DNA from: Pseudomonas sp. PA15(2017)
Lineage (GTDB): Bacteria > Pseudomonadota > Gammaproteobacteria > Pseudomonadales > Pseudomonadaceae
Length of the DNA: 64,000 nt
Direction: 5' to 3'
Assembly (NCBI RefSeq): GCF_001945395.1
Contig: NZ_MSXV01000007.1
Coordinates: 1-64,000 of the forward strand
Shown: positions 8,754 to 16,999 of the stretch, in pieces
Layout: the number at the start of each line of letters is the position of its first letter
How positions within the stretch are numbered: position 1 is the first letter of the stretch
Position numbers and translations under genes: made by a program
Notes under the pieces: generated by a model
The model's input: only the letters and a program-made list of their open reading frames with translations
Told to the model about the DNA's origin: nothing
Databases searched by the model: none

Positions 8754-9143
8754 ATGAAAACTGAATTCATCGCCAGCCTGTTCATCGCCACGCTTGCCAG
8801 CGCCGCCTTCGCCTTGCCGCAAGGCCCGATAGAAGCCACTACTTCGCATTCGATCAGCACTCAGAAAGTGGCTGAAGACGGTTACAAGCGTACCGGGGGC
8901 AAAATTGCCGAAAGCGGTTTCGAGCGCGTTGGTGGCAAACTGGTCGCCGAAGATGGCTACAAGCGTACTGGCGGCAAGATCGCCGAGAGCGGCTACGAGC
9001 GTGTCGGTGGCAAACTGGTCGCCGAAGATGGCTACAAGCGCACTGGCGGCAAGATCGCCGAGAGCGGTTATGAGCGCGTCGGTGGCAAGTTGGTTGCCGA
9101 AGATGGTTACAGCCGTACAGGTGGCAAGGTCGGAATGTCCTGA
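8754..9143 (+). CDS. Secreted tandem-repeat protein
   Basis: A protein of 129 residues with a signal peptide (FIASLFIATLASAAFA) and a mature chain that is almost wholly repeats. The 25-residue unit VAEDGYKRTGGKIAESGYER VGGKL is encoded by 75-bp DNA repeats at 8868-8942, 8943-9017 and 9018-9092, then a part copy. Each unit is two similar halves built on Gly-Tyr-x-Arg-x-Gly-Gly-Lys. ATG at 8754 has AAGGAG 6 nt upstream. A strong terminator follows, so it is monocistronic. Small Pseudomonas proteins with VAEGG-type repeats are known, but their function is not established. A periplasmic or extracellular role is inferred. Copy number is likely to vary between strains. Confidence 0.85.
   Translation: MKTEFIASLFIATLASAAFALPQGPIEATTSHSISTQKVAEDGYKRTGGKIAESGFERVGGKLVAEDGYKRTGGKIAESGYERVGGKLVAEDGYKRTGGKIAESGYERVGGKLVAEDGYSRTGGKVGMS
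8868..9130 (+). repeat. 75-bp in-frame tandem repeat, about 3.5 copies
   Basis: Three full 75-bp units start at 8868, 8943 and 9018, with a part unit from 9093. They lie wholly inside the secreted repeat-protein gene and keep frame. Units 2 and 3 are nearly identical in DNA, which points to recent duplication. Not a CRISPR: there are no spacers and each unit codes for 25 residues. Confidence 0.9.
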
Positions 9144-9161
9144 TCGGTCAGCCGCGAAACG

Positions 9162-9190
9162 AAGCCCGGCGTCGTCCGGGCTTTATTTTG
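9162..9190 (+). terminator. Rho-independent terminator of the repeat-protein gene
   Basis: The stem AAGCCCGG/CCGGGCTT (9162-9169 and 9176-9183) has a 6-nt loop and is followed by TTTATTTT. It ends 9 bp before the convergent methyltransferase stop. Confidence 0.9.
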
Positions 9191-9198
9191 CCTGAGAT

Positions 9199-9666
9199 TC
9201 AGTACTTGGCGCCGGTGCGGGTGTTGCTGCCTTTGGCGAGGCGATCATAGAGCACCACGTTGACCGTGGCCGCCAGATTCATGCAGCCCTCGGTGGGGAT
9301 GTAGACCACTTCCTCGCACCAGTCGCGGATGCTCTTGTCGAGCGAGCCGTCTTCGGGGCCGAAGATGTAGAAGGCGCGATCCGGGTGGGTATAGCTGGGC
9401 AGGGGTCGTGCGCCATCGACCAGCTCCACGGCGACCGGCGTACAACCCAGGGGGATGACCTTTTGCAGGTCGTCGATACCGATCAGCGGAATGTCCAGGT
9501 GCACGCGTTTGGTGTCGGTGACGAAATCGCGGGCACGCTCGTAGCGTTTACCGGTGTAAAACACCGAGGCCACGCCATAACAGCCGGCGGCGCGCATCAC
9601 GGCGCCGACGTTTTCCGGCGATTTGGGGTTGTAGAGACCGATGCAGCTGTATCGTTTGTTGCCCAC
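9199..9666 (-). CDS. TrmH/SpoU-family (SPOUT) RNA methyltransferase
   Basis: An S-adenosylmethionine-dependent RNA 2'-O-methyltransferase of 155 residues with the trefoil-knot motifs. Motif 1 is NPKSPENVGAVMRAAG, motif 2 is FYIFGPEDGSL and motif 3 is MNLAATVNVVLYDR. It lacks the extra N-terminal substrate domain of larger TrmH/RlmB proteins, so it resembles the short TrmL-like type, but tRNA or rRNA target cannot be fixed from sequence. The start is GTG at 9666 (MGNKRYSC) with GAGG upstream. It converges with the repeat-protein gene and lies just downstream of yajD. Confidence 0.88.
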   Translation of the reverse strand: MGNKRYSCIGLYNPKSPENVGAVMRAAGCYGVASVFYTGKRYERARDFVTDTKRVHLDIPLIGIDDLQKVIPLGCTPVAVELVDGARPLPSYTHPDRAFYIFGPEDGSLDKSIRDWCEEVVYIPTEGCMNLAATVNVVLYDRLAKGSNTRTGAKY

Positions 9667-9723
9667 GGATCAGGCCTCGAGAAAAGGGCCGGCATTATAC
9701 GTTCTGTGGACCCCGTGCGCTGC

Positions 9724-10092
9724 TCAGGACTTTTTCTGCAGCAGCTCGGCCAGGTTGGCGAACGCCTTGTGGGTGGTCTTGGGGCCGGTCTGGCTGGCCG
9801 TGGAGCCTTCGCTGAAATACTGTTGATCGGTGTAGCGCGCGTGTTCGTTGTCGTGACAGAACAGGCACAGCAGTTCCCAGTTGGAACCGTCTTGGGGGTT
9901 GTTGTCGTGGTTGTGGTCGCGATGGTGCACGGTGAGTTCGCTCAGGCGCTTGCCGGAAAATTCGCGAGCGCAGCGACCACAGACGTGCGGATACATGCGC
10001 AGGGCCTTGTCCCGGTAGCCTTCTTCACGGCTGCGTTGGGCCTCGGCGAGGATGCGGTCGAGTTTGGAGGTAGGCGTGGACGGGCTGCTCAT
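9724..10092 (-). CDS. yajD: YajD-family HNH nuclease-fold protein
   Basis: A protein of 122 residues with an HNH-type zinc finger/endonuclease core: CGRC near residue 48, the HHRDHNHDNNP block as ββα-metal active site, then NWELLCLFCHDNEH giving the second Cys pair. This matches the E. coli YajD group, whose physiological DNA or RNA substrate is not known. The start at 10092 (MSSPSTP) has AAGGA at 6 nt; the open frame upstream overlaps the divergent small gene's leader. Not linked to a restriction system here. Confidence 0.85.
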   Translation of the reverse strand: MSSPSTPTSKLDRILAEAQRSREEGYRDKALRMYPHVCGRCAREFSGKRLSELTVHHRDHNHDNNPQDGSNWELLCLFCHDNEHARYTDQQYFSEGSTASQTGPKTTHKAFANLAELLQKKS

Positions 10093-10212
10093 GGTCGTTC
10101 CTTGCTGGTGGACCTGGGCAGTATATAGGCAGGGCTGCGGATTCAGTCTGCACTTTCCGTCGGCATGCGCTGCCCAATGCAGCACGTCCCATTGCCTCTT
10201 GGAGTACAGAGC

Positions 10213-10476
10213 ATGCGCACACCGTCACTCTTGCTGATCAGCCTGCTGTCGCTGGCCGGTATCGCCCAGGCCCAGCAGCAACAGCTGGCATCGTCCGAAC
10301 CCGCTGGCGCCGTCCAGACGCCGCAGGTGCCTGACCCGTCCAAGGTCGACCCTGAAACGCCGCCGGTGATCCGTGATGGGCGTGACAACGATGAGTCCAC
10401 CAAAGAGGCCGACGATGCCGCCGAGCATCAGCAGGAGCTGACGCCCGAGCAGCCGGGCGAGCAGATTCCAGACTGA
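10213..10476 (+). CDS. Small exported acidic hypothetical protein
   Basis: A protein of 87 residues with a clean signal peptide (LLLISLLSLAGIAQA, cleavage before Q). The mature part is short, hydrophilic, rich in Pro, Asp and Glu, and likely disordered. No domain is recognised. The ATG at 10213 has GGAG 8 nt upstream, which supports real translation. It lies between divergent yajD and convergent ptrB. Probably a periplasmic protein of unknown role. Confidence 0.7.
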   Translation: MRTPSLLLISLLSLAGIAQAQQQQLASSEPAGAVQTPQVPDPSKVDPETPPVIRDGRDNDESTKEADDAAEHQQELTPEQPGEQIPD

Positions 10477-10506
10477 TACTTGTGCGTTGTCTGCGCCGGC
10501 AGCTGG

Positions 10507-12546
10507 CTAATGGCCTGCCGCGCGCAGGCCGAGCACCTTGAACACGAAGGCATATTCCAGCGCCACATCGCGGATCGCCTGGTAACGACCGCTCATGCCG
10601 CCATGGCCTGCGCCCAGGTCGGTCTTGAGCAGCAGCAGATTGTCATCGGTCTTCAGCTCGCGCAGCCGCGCCACCCATTTGGCCGCCTCCCAATACTGCA
10701 CCCGGCTGTCGTTGTAACCGGCTACCGCCAGGATCGCCGGATAGCGCTGCGCGCGCACGTTCTCGTAAGGCGCGTAGCCCTTGATTCGCGCGTGCACCTC
10801 CGGTTGGTTGGGGTCGCCCCATTCGTCGTATTCGGTGACCGTTAGCGGCAGCTCCGGGTTGAGCATGGTGTTGAGCACGTCGACGAAGGGCACCTCGGCA
10901 ATGGCCGCAGCGAACAGCTCCGGTCGTTGGTTGAGTGTCGCGCCGATCAGCAGGCCGCCGGCGCTGCCGCCGCTGATGGCCAGTTGCGACGGGCTGGTGA
11001 AGCCCTGGGCGATCAGGTGTTCGGCGCAGGCGATGAAGTCGCTGAAGCTGTTCTGCTTGTGGGCGAGCTTGCCGGCGCGGTACCAGGCTTCGCCCAGCTC
11101 GCCGCCACCACGAACATGGGCGATGGCGAACACCACGCCGCGATCGAGCAGGCTTAGCCGCGCGTGGGAAAACCACGGGTCGAGGCTTTCACCGTAAGCG
11201 CCATAGCCATACAGATAAAGCGGCGCTGCCTGGCCCAGGGCGTCACGACGTGCCACCAGGCTGATCGGCACCTGGGTGCCATCCGCCGCGGTCGCCCACA
11301 GGCGCTGGCTGAGGTAGTCGTCGGCGGCGAAGTCGCCGAGCACCGGGGTTTCCTTGAGCACCCGTTGAGTGCCATCGGCCAGATTCAGTTCGCGGATCTG
11401 CGCCGGACGATTGAGCGCCTCGTAGCGCAGGCGGATCACCGGGCTGGTGAACGCCAGGTTGTCCTGCACGTACAGGCTGTAAGCCGCATCCGGCAGGCTG
11501 ACCCGGTAGCCGGCCATGGCCTGTGGGCGCACGTCGATCACCGGCAGGCCGCCTTCGCGCAGGCTGAGCACCAGCGCCGACTCTGCCAGGCTGACGCCTT
11601 CGAGCATGATGTGCTCGTCGTGTGCCACCAGCTCCTGCCAATCGGGCCGCGTGGGCTGCTCGGGCGTCGCGCTGTACAACGCGAAGTTGATGCCGCTCTG
11701 GTTGCTGCGGATCAGCCAGGCCCACTGGCCGTCCAGTTTGCCGTGGTCGGCGTAGTACTCGTGGCCTTCCTCGCGCGGGGCCAGGCACTGAAAGGCCTGG
11801 TCGGGGGTGTCGGCATCCAGTACCCAGGATTCCGTGGTGGTCTTGCTGCCGAGCAGCAGCACCAGTTGGCGCTCGGAACTACTGCGATAACAGCTGAGAA
11901 AGAAGCGCTCGTCGGCTTCGTGGAAAACCTGGGTGCTGCGCCCATCGCCGAGACGGAAGCGGTGCAGGGTGGCAGGGCGGTGCGTGTCGTCCAGCTCGCC
12001 GTAGAACAGGGTCTGGCTGTCGTTGGCCCAGGTCATGCTGCCGTCACAGTCTTCGAATGGCAGCTCGGTGACGGCGCCGCTGGCCAACTCCTTGACGAAC
12101 AGCCGATAGATCTCGTCGCCGCTGGTGTCCAGACTATAGGCCAGGCGCTGCTGATCCGGGCTTATGCTGAATGCACCGAGGGACAGAAAGCCACCGGCGG
12201 CAATCTCGTTGGGATCCAGCAGCAGCTGCTCGGCGTTGTCGTCGAGGTTCAGGCTGCCATCGGTCGGGCGAGGGCAGCGATAATGGCGGGAATACTCGTC
12301 GCCAGCGGTGGTGCGCTGGTAATAGAGGTAATCGCCCCAGGGCGTGGGCAGCGACAGGTCGGTCTCGCGGATGCGCGCCTTGATTTCCTGGAACAGCTGT
12401 TCGCGTAGCGGCAGGTCGTCCAACTGGCTTTCCAGGTAGGCGTTCTCGGCACGCAAGTGCTCGAGCACCTCGTCGCTGTCACGCGCTTCGAGCCAGTGGT
12501 AGGGGTCGCGGCCAGGGGCCTTGCGGGCGATAGGGGCGGTGGTCAT
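10507..12546 (-). CDS. ptrB: Oligopeptidase B (S9A prolyl oligopeptidase family)
   Basis: A serine peptidase of 679 residues that cuts short peptides after basic residues. The N-terminal two thirds form the beta-propeller, starting with the typical DPYHWLEA. The C-terminal alpha/beta-hydrolase domain has nucleophile Ser in ISGGSAGGLLIG, acid Asp in GYNDSRVQYWEAAKW and His in GAGHGGMSGRY. Length is in the usual range for the family. The ATG at 12546 has GGAG 7 nt upstream. It has no signal peptide, so it is likely cytoplasmic, and is transcribed away from the membrane-protein gene at 12735. Confidence 0.94.
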   Translation of the reverse strand: MTTAPIARKAPGRDPYHWLEARDSDEVLEHLRAENAYLESQLDDLPLREQLFQEIKARIRETDLSLPTPWGDYLYYQRTTAGDEYSRHYRCPRPTDGSLNLDDNAEQLLLDPNEIAAGGFLSLGAFSISPDQQRLAYSLDTSGDEIYRLFVKELASGAVTELPFEDCDGSMTWANDSQTLFYGELDDTHRPATLHRFRLGDGRSTQVFHEADERFFLSCYRSSSERQLVLLLGSKTTTESWVLDADTPDQAFQCLAPREEGHEYYADHGKLDGQWAWLIRSNQSGINFALYSATPEQPTRPDWQELVAHDEHIMLEGVSLAESALVLSLREGGLPVIDVRPQAMAGYRVSLPDAAYSLYVQDNLAFTSPVIRLRYEALNRPAQIRELNLADGTQRVLKETPVLGDFAADDYLSQRLWATAADGTQVPISLVARRDALGQAAPLYLYGYGAYGESLDPWFSHARLSLLDRGVVFAIAHVRGGGELGEAWYRAGKLAHKQNSFSDFIACAEHLIAQGFTSPSQLAISGGSAGGLLIGATLNQRPELFAAAIAEVPFVDVLNTMLNPELPLTVTEYDEWGDPNQPEVHARIKGYAPYENVRAQRYPAILAVAGYNDSRVQYWEAAKWVARLRELKTDDNLLLLKTDLGAGHGGMSGRYQAIRDVALEYAFVFKVLGLRAAGH

Positions 12547-12734
12547 GGGCGTCTCCAGAGCGCGGGGCGGCCGACGGGTGCACTTCGAAAAGCGTTGGTG
12601 TGCGCTCGTTTAGAAATGTCCCGAAGGCGCCTAACCGGGTAAAAGCCGTTATCATAAGCGTCTTTGCCGTTCGGCAAGCGCGCAAATGCGCACGCGTCCG
12701 CACGAGCCCAGTCAAGCCAGGGAACACCGCCCGC

Positions 12735-13208
12735 ATGATCGAAAACGACTATTTACTTGCCTGGGGCGCCTATGCAATAGCTGCGCTGGGCTGCCTGCTG
12801 GTGTGGTTCAGGATTACCAGCTGGATGTGGCGCTACCTGCGCGAGCCATTGCGGGTACTGGTGGCGATCCTGTTGTTCTGCCCGACCATCGTCGACCCGG
12901 CCAAGGAGCTGTTTGCCCCGGCCGTGGCGATCGTCGCTCTCGACCTGTTGTTCAAGGTCGGCAGCAATGCCTGGCGCGCGGTGGCGGATCTGGCCATGTA
13001 CGGGATGATCGCGTTCGCCGTCTACCTGGTGTTCGTGGCCATTCGCTGGCCGTTCCTGAGCCGCGCGAAGGCGCGCAAGGCAGCGCGTGAAGAGCAGCAG
13101 GGCGAGGACAGCGACCTGACCCTGCGCGAACGCCTGCAGCAGGAACAGGAGCCGACTTATTCGGCGCCCCGCAGCAATCGTGGCACGCGCGTCGGACCGC
13201 GTCTGTAA
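12735..13208 (+). CDS. Conserved membrane protein, unknown function
   Basis: A protein of 157 residues with about four hydrophobic segments in the first two thirds. A highly charged cytoplasmic tail rich in Arg, Glu and Gln ends in SNRGTRVGPRL. The ATG at 12735 (MIENDYLL) begins just before the first hydrophobic segment; AGGGA lies rather far upstream. It is followed after 24 bp by the class II amidotransferase gene and may be co-transcribed with it. I do not recognise a named domain. Confidence 0.75.
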   Translation: MIENDYLLAWGAYAIAALGCLLVWFRITSWMWRYLREPLRVLVAILLFCPTIVDPAKELFAPAVAIVALDLLFKVGSNAWRAVADLAMYGMIAFAVYLVFVAIRWPFLSRAKARKAAREEQQGEDSDLTLRERLQQEQEPTYSAPRSNRGTRVGPRL

Positions 13209-13232
13209 GCCCGATCAACCGAGAACCCGGCC

Positions 13233-14009
13233 ATGTGTGAATTGCTCGGCATGAGCGCCAACGTCCCCACCGACATCGTCTTCAGCTTTACCGGGCTGAT
13301 GCAGCGGGGCGGGCGTACCGGGCCGCATCGCGATGGCTGGGGTATCGGCTTCTATGAAGGGCGTGGCCTGCGCCTGTTCCAGGATCCGCGAGCGAGCAGC
13401 GAGTCGGAGGTGGCGCAACTGGTGCAGCGCTACCCGATCAAGAGCGAGGTGGTGATCGGCCATATCCGCCAGGCCAACGTCGGCCGTGTGTGCCTGGCCA
13501 ACACCCATCCTTTCGTACGCGAGCTGTGGGGGCGCAACTGGTGTTTCGCCCATAACGGCCAGCTGGCCGACTTCCGCCCGGCCCTGAGCTTCTACCGTGC
13601 AGTGGGCGACACCGACAGCGAGTCGGCCTTCTGCGACTTGCTCAACCGTATTCGTAGCGCCTTCCCGGAAGCGGTGCCGGTCGAGGTGCTGTTGCCTGAA
13701 CTTGTCGCGGCCTGCGCGGCCTATCGACAGCATGGCGTATTCAACTGCCTGCTCAGTGACGGCGATTGGCTGTTCAGCTTCTGCTCCACCAAGCTGGCGC
13801 ACATCACCCGGCGCGCACCCTTCGGGCCTGCGCACCTGCGTGACGCCGACATGAGCGTGGATTTTCATGCCGAAACCACGCCCGACGACGTGGTTTCGGT
13901 GCTGGCGACCGAGCCGCTGACCGACAACGAGCAGTGGTCGCTGTACCAGCCGGGCGAATGGCGCCTGTGGCGCGGGGGCGAATGCATCGCCCAGGGCCTG
14001 AGCAACTGA
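13233..14009 (+). CDS. Class II glutamine amidotransferase (YafJ-like)
   Basis: An Ntn-hydrolase amidotransferase of 258 residues. Met1 precedes Cys2, the expected N-terminal nucleophile (MCELLGMSAN). Conserved glutaminase elements follow: GWGIGFYEG, IGHIRQANVG, NTHPF and FAHNGQL. The synthase partner domain is absent, so it is a stand-alone GAT-II protein of the YafJ type, whose acceptor is not established. It lies between a membrane-protein gene and a DUF2937 gene on the same strand, probably one transcript. The ribosome site is weak (GAGAA). Confidence 0.92.
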   Translation: MCELLGMSANVPTDIVFSFTGLMQRGGRTGPHRDGWGIGFYEGRGLRLFQDPRASSESEVAQLVQRYPIKSEVVIGHIRQANVGRVCLANTHPFVRELWGRNWCFAHNGQLADFRPALSFYRAVGDTDSESAFCDLLNRIRSAFPEAVPVEVLLPELVAACAAYRQHGVFNCLLSDGDWLFSFCSTKLAHITRRAPFGPAHLRDADMSVDFHAETTPDDVVSVLATEPLTDNEQWSLYQPGEWRLWRGGECIAQGLSN

Positions 14010-14043
14010 CTGATGTCCCGCGTGGCGGGGCCACGAGGGAAGG

Positions 14044-14577
14044 ATGATAAGAAGCTATCTGCGTCTGGCGTTGTTCGCCCTCGGCCTGTTGCTGGGCGTT
14101 CAGGTGCCGGGGTTCATCGACGATTACGCCAAGCGCGTCGAGGCCCATCGTCTGGAGTCCGAGCAGAGCCTGAGCGGCTTTCGCGACACCGCCCGGCGTT
14201 TCTTCGATGGTGATTTGCAGCGGCTGGTCGGCCATTACCGCAACAGCAGCGACCCGGTGATGCAGAGCGATGCACGCAGCGTCGGCCTGCTGGTCGAGCG
14301 CTCGGCGCTGCTGGAACAGGAATCGTTGGCCATGCAGGGGGCCTGGTACCGGCAGGTCTGGCACCTGGCGACCGCGGCCGATGCACAGTTGCTGGCAGAA
14401 ACCCGCGCCGCTTATCGCTACCAGGTGCTGCTGGCGCCAGAGGCCATCGCCTGGGGCATCGCTTGCGCGCTGTTCCTGGCCTGGGTGGTGGAAAGCATTC
14501 TGCTATTGTTGGCTTTACCGTTCCGCCGCCGCGAACGCCGCCGCGTGCCCGAGCGGCAGACGCCGCGCATGCGCTAA
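14044..14577 (+). CDS. DUF2937-family membrane protein
   Basis: A protein of 177 residues with one N-terminal TM segment (ALFALGLLLGVQVPG) and one near the C-terminus (IACALFLAWVVESILLLLALPF), then an Arg-rich cytoplasmic tail. The part between, with FIDDYAKRVEAHRLES and heptad-like helices, is probably periplasmic. This two-TM layout fits DUF2937. GAGGGAAGG directly precedes the ATG. Function unknown; it closes the three-gene run from 12735. Confidence 0.8.
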   Translation: MIRSYLRLALFALGLLLGVQVPGFIDDYAKRVEAHRLESEQSLSGFRDTARRFFDGDLQRLVGHYRNSSDPVMQSDARSVGLLVERSALLEQESLAMQGAWYRQVWHLATAADAQLLAETRAAYRYQVLLAPEAIAWGIACALFLAWVVESILLLLALPFRRRERRRVPERQTPRMR

Positions 14578-14590
14578 GCGCTTGAATCCT

Positions 14591-14760
14591 GGGGTGGGTT
14601 AACGACGCTATACCCTGAAGGTCAGGGCGCATCTTTTTCGGCGCGTCGCGTAACCCAGCAAGCGACATTCGGCATTGCCTAAGATGCGTAGCCTGGGTTG
14701 AGCGAAGCGATACCCAGGTTGCCAATCTCCCGGGTGTCGCTGCGCTCGACCCAGGCTACA
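14591..14760. repeat. Cluster of REP-like palindromes
   Basis: Between two convergent genes lie three palindromic units. GGGTTAACGACGC and GCGTCGCGTAACCC pair across 14595-14655. A unit GTAGCCTGGGTTGAGCGAAG (14688-14718) and its inverted relative (14729-14759) form a pair. The last family recurs at 62872-62976. Short, intergenic, dyad-rich and repeated, these fit the REP/BIME class. Confidence 0.75.
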
Positions 14761-14769
14761 GACGGCCAG

Positions 14770-15948
14770 TTACTTGGCCAGAAAGCGCATGCCGTCTTCC
14801 AGGCCCTGCAGGGTCAGCGGGAACATCTGGTCGCTGATCAGATCGCGGATGATGCGCGTCGAGCTGGTGTAGTCCCAGGCTTCACGCGGGTAGGGGTTGA
14901 TCCAGATGAGCTTCTTGTAGGTTTCCATGAAGCGCTGCAGCCACAGGTAACCCGCTTCCTCGTTCCAGTGCTCGACGCTGCCACCCGGCTGGGTGATCTC
15001 GTAAGGCGCCATGGCCGCATCGCCGATGAACACCACCTTGTAGTCGGCTCCGTACTTGTGCAGCAGATCATGGGTGGAAACGCGTTCGGCATTACGGCGC
15101 AGGTTGTTCTTCCACACCGATTCGTACACGCAGTTGTGAAAGTAGAAATACTCCATGTGCTTGAACTCGGTACGGCAGGCCGAGAACAGCTCCTCGCAGA
15201 CCTTCACGTGGGCATCCATGGAGCCGCCGATATCGAACAACAGGAGCAGCTTGACCGTGTTGCGACGCTCTGGGCGCATCTGGATGTTCAAAAGCCCGCC
15301 ATCGCGGGCGGTGTGGTCGATGGTGCCGTCCAGATCCAGCTCCTCCTGGGCGCCCTGGCGGGCGAACTTGCGCAAGCGGCGCAGGGCGACCTTGATATTG
15401 CGCGTGCCGATCTCCACCGAGTCGTCGAGGTTCTTGTACTCGCGCTGATCCCACACCTTGACTGCCTTGCCCTGGCGCTCGCCGGCATCACCCACGCGGA
15501 TGCCCTCGGGGTTGTAGCCGCCCGAGCCGAAGGGGCTGGTGCCGCCGGTGCCGATCCACTTGTTGCCGCCGGCGTGGCGTTCCTTCTGTTCTTCCAGGCG
15601 TTTCTTGAATGCCTCGATCAACTTGTCGAGGCCGCCTAATGACTGAATCTGCGCACGTTCCTCGGCGCTCAGCGAGCGTTCGAACTCCTTGCGCAACCAG
15701 TCCTCGGGAATCAGCGCTTCGAGGTGCTGATCGAGGTTTTGCAAACCGTCGAAGTAGGCGGCGAAGGCCCGGTCGAACTTGTCGAAATGGCGCTCGTCCT
15801 TCACCAGAATGGCGCGCGCCAGGTAATAGAACTCGTCCATGTCGGCGAACACGACCTTGCGCTCGAGCGCACTGATCAGGTCGAGCAACTCGCGCAGAGA
15901 TACCGGCACCTTGGCCGCGCGCATTTCGTTGAACAGGTTGAGCAGCAT
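14770..15948 (-). CDS. VWA-domain protein, CoxE-like
   Basis: A protein of 392 residues. The N-terminal half is helical and charged; the C-terminal half is a von Willebrand factor A-type fold with the MIDAS motif DIGGSMD. It belongs to the CoxE-like group that works with MoxR AAA+ ATPases in metal-cofactor insertion or protein-complex maturation. The moxR-like gene lies upstream on the same strand, but a 205-bp gap holding a dyad element separates them. ATG at 15948 has GAGG 8 nt upstream. No CO dehydrogenase or other client gene is nearby, so the client is unknown. Confidence 0.88.
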   Translation of the reverse strand: MLLNLFNEMRAAKVPVSLRELLDLISALERKVVFADMDEFYYLARAILVKDERHFDKFDRAFAAYFDGLQNLDQHLEALIPEDWLRKEFERSLSAEERAQIQSLGGLDKLIEAFKKRLEEQKERHAGGNKWIGTGGTSPFGSGGYNPEGIRVGDAGERQGKAVKVWDQREYKNLDDSVEIGTRNIKVALRRLRKFARQGAQEELDLDGTIDHTARDGGLLNIQMRPERRNTVKLLLLFDIGGSMDAHVKVCEELFSACRTEFKHMEYFYFHNCVYESVWKNNLRRNAERVSTHDLLHKYGADYKVVFIGDAAMAPYEITQPGGSVEHWNEEAGYLWLQRFMETYKKLIWINPYPREAWDYTSSTRIIRDLISDQMFPLTLQGLEDGMRFLAK

Positions 15949-16060
15949 GGCTGCACCCTCGTTTGTTAATCAGCCCTGATGCATTGCGTCAGCGCCATTT
16001 GCCGGTAACGGCTATTGGATCACTCGGTGCAAGGGCTCGCGAGCTAGAGCCAGGCAAGGC

Positions 16061-16118
16061 GGAATCAGGTGAGCAAGCGGAGTGTACTTTTGTACATGAG
16101 CATTGCGAACCTGATTCC
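16061..16118. repeat. Nested dyad element in the moxR-VWA gap
   Basis: Perfect 10-bp arms GGAATCAGGT (16061-16070) and ACCTGATTCC (16109-16118) enclose a second hairpin TGTAC-TTTT-GTACA (83-96 of 16000). The flanks, GAGCCAGGCAAGGC and CAACGCAGCATGGCC, look like spacer elements I recall as dispersed in Pseudomonas genomes. Only one copy is in this window, so dispersal is inference. Confidence 0.55.
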
Positions 16119-16153
16119 AACGCAGCATGGCCGACGCGCAGCAGCCCGGTTTT

Positions 16154-16999
16154 TTACCGAGAAGTGCGGCGGGCCATGAAGGCGAGACGCTCGAGCAACT
16201 GCACATCCTGCTCGTTCTTCACCAGCGCGCCGGCCAGCGGTGGAATGGCCTTGGTCGGGTCGCGCTCGCGCAGCACCGCCTCGCCGATGTTGTCGGCCAT
16301 CAGCAGTTTGAGCCAGTCGACCAGCTCGCTGGTCGAGGGCTTCTTCTTCAAGCCCGGCACCTTGCGTACGTCGAAGAACACGTCCAGCGCTTCGGCCACC
16401 AGGCTGTTGCTGATGCCGGGGTAGTGCACGTCGACGATCTTCTGCAGGGTCTGGCGATCCGGGAAGGCGATGTAGTGGAAGAAGCAGCGGCGCAGGAAGG
16501 CGTCCGGCAGCTCCTTTTCGTTGTTCGAGGTGATGATGATGATCGGCCGGTGCCTGGCCTTGATCGTCTCATCGGTCTCGTAAACGTAGAACTCCATCTT
16601 GTCGAGTTCCTGCAACAGGTCGTTGGGAAACTCGATGTCGGCCTTGTCGATCTCGTCGATCAGCAGGACCACGCGCTCCTCGGCTTCGAAGGCCTCCCAA
16701 AGCTTGCCCTTCTTGATGTAGTTGCGAACATCGTGAACCTTGTCGGCGCTCAATTGCGAGTCGCGCAGGCGGCTGACCGCATCGTACTCGTAGAGGCCCT
16801 GGTGCGCCTTGGTGGTCGACTTGATGTGCCAGGTGATCAGCCGTGTGCCGAAGGATTCGGCCAGTTGCTCGGCGAGCAGGGTCTTGCCGGTGCCCGGTTC
16901 GCCCTTGACCAGCAGCGGGCGCTGCAGGGTGATGGCGGCATTGACCGCGAGCTTGAGGTCATCGGTGGCGACATAGTGCTCGGTGCCTTCGAACTTCAT
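16154..16999 (-). CDS. MoxR-family AAA+ ATPase
   Basis: An ATPase of 281 residues with Walker A GEPGTGKT near residue 36, Walker B VVLLIDEIDKAD, sensor region IIIITSNNEKELPDAFLRRC and the MoxR-type C-terminal lid. MoxR proteins act as chaperone-like remodelers together with VWA-domain partners, and such a partner is the next gene downstream. GAGGA precedes the ATG at 16999. The pair is free of other maturation genes here, so the target complex cannot be named. Confidence 0.93.
   Translation of the reverse strand: MKFEGTEHYVATDDLKLAVNAAITLQRPLLVKGEPGTGKTLLAEQLAESFGTRLITWHIKSTTKAHQGLYEYDAVSRLRDSQLSADKVHDVRNYIKKGKLWEAFEAEERVVLLIDEIDKADIEFPNDLLQELDKMEFYVYETDETIKARHRPIIIITSNNEKELPDAFLRRCFFHYIAFPDRQTLQKIVDVHYPGISNSLVAEALDVFFDVRKVPGLKKKPSTSELVDWLKLLMADNIGEAVLRERDPTKAIPPLAGALVKNEQDVQLLERLAFMARRTSR

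Noticed and set aside
8868..9130. CRISPR-like regular repeats
   Set aside because: Units abut with no spacers, keep reading frame and encode a secreted repeat protein; no cas genes are present.
9724..10092. HNH gene as part of a restriction or phage-defence system
   Set aside because: It matches the widespread YajD type and has no methyltransferase, restriction or toxin neighbours.
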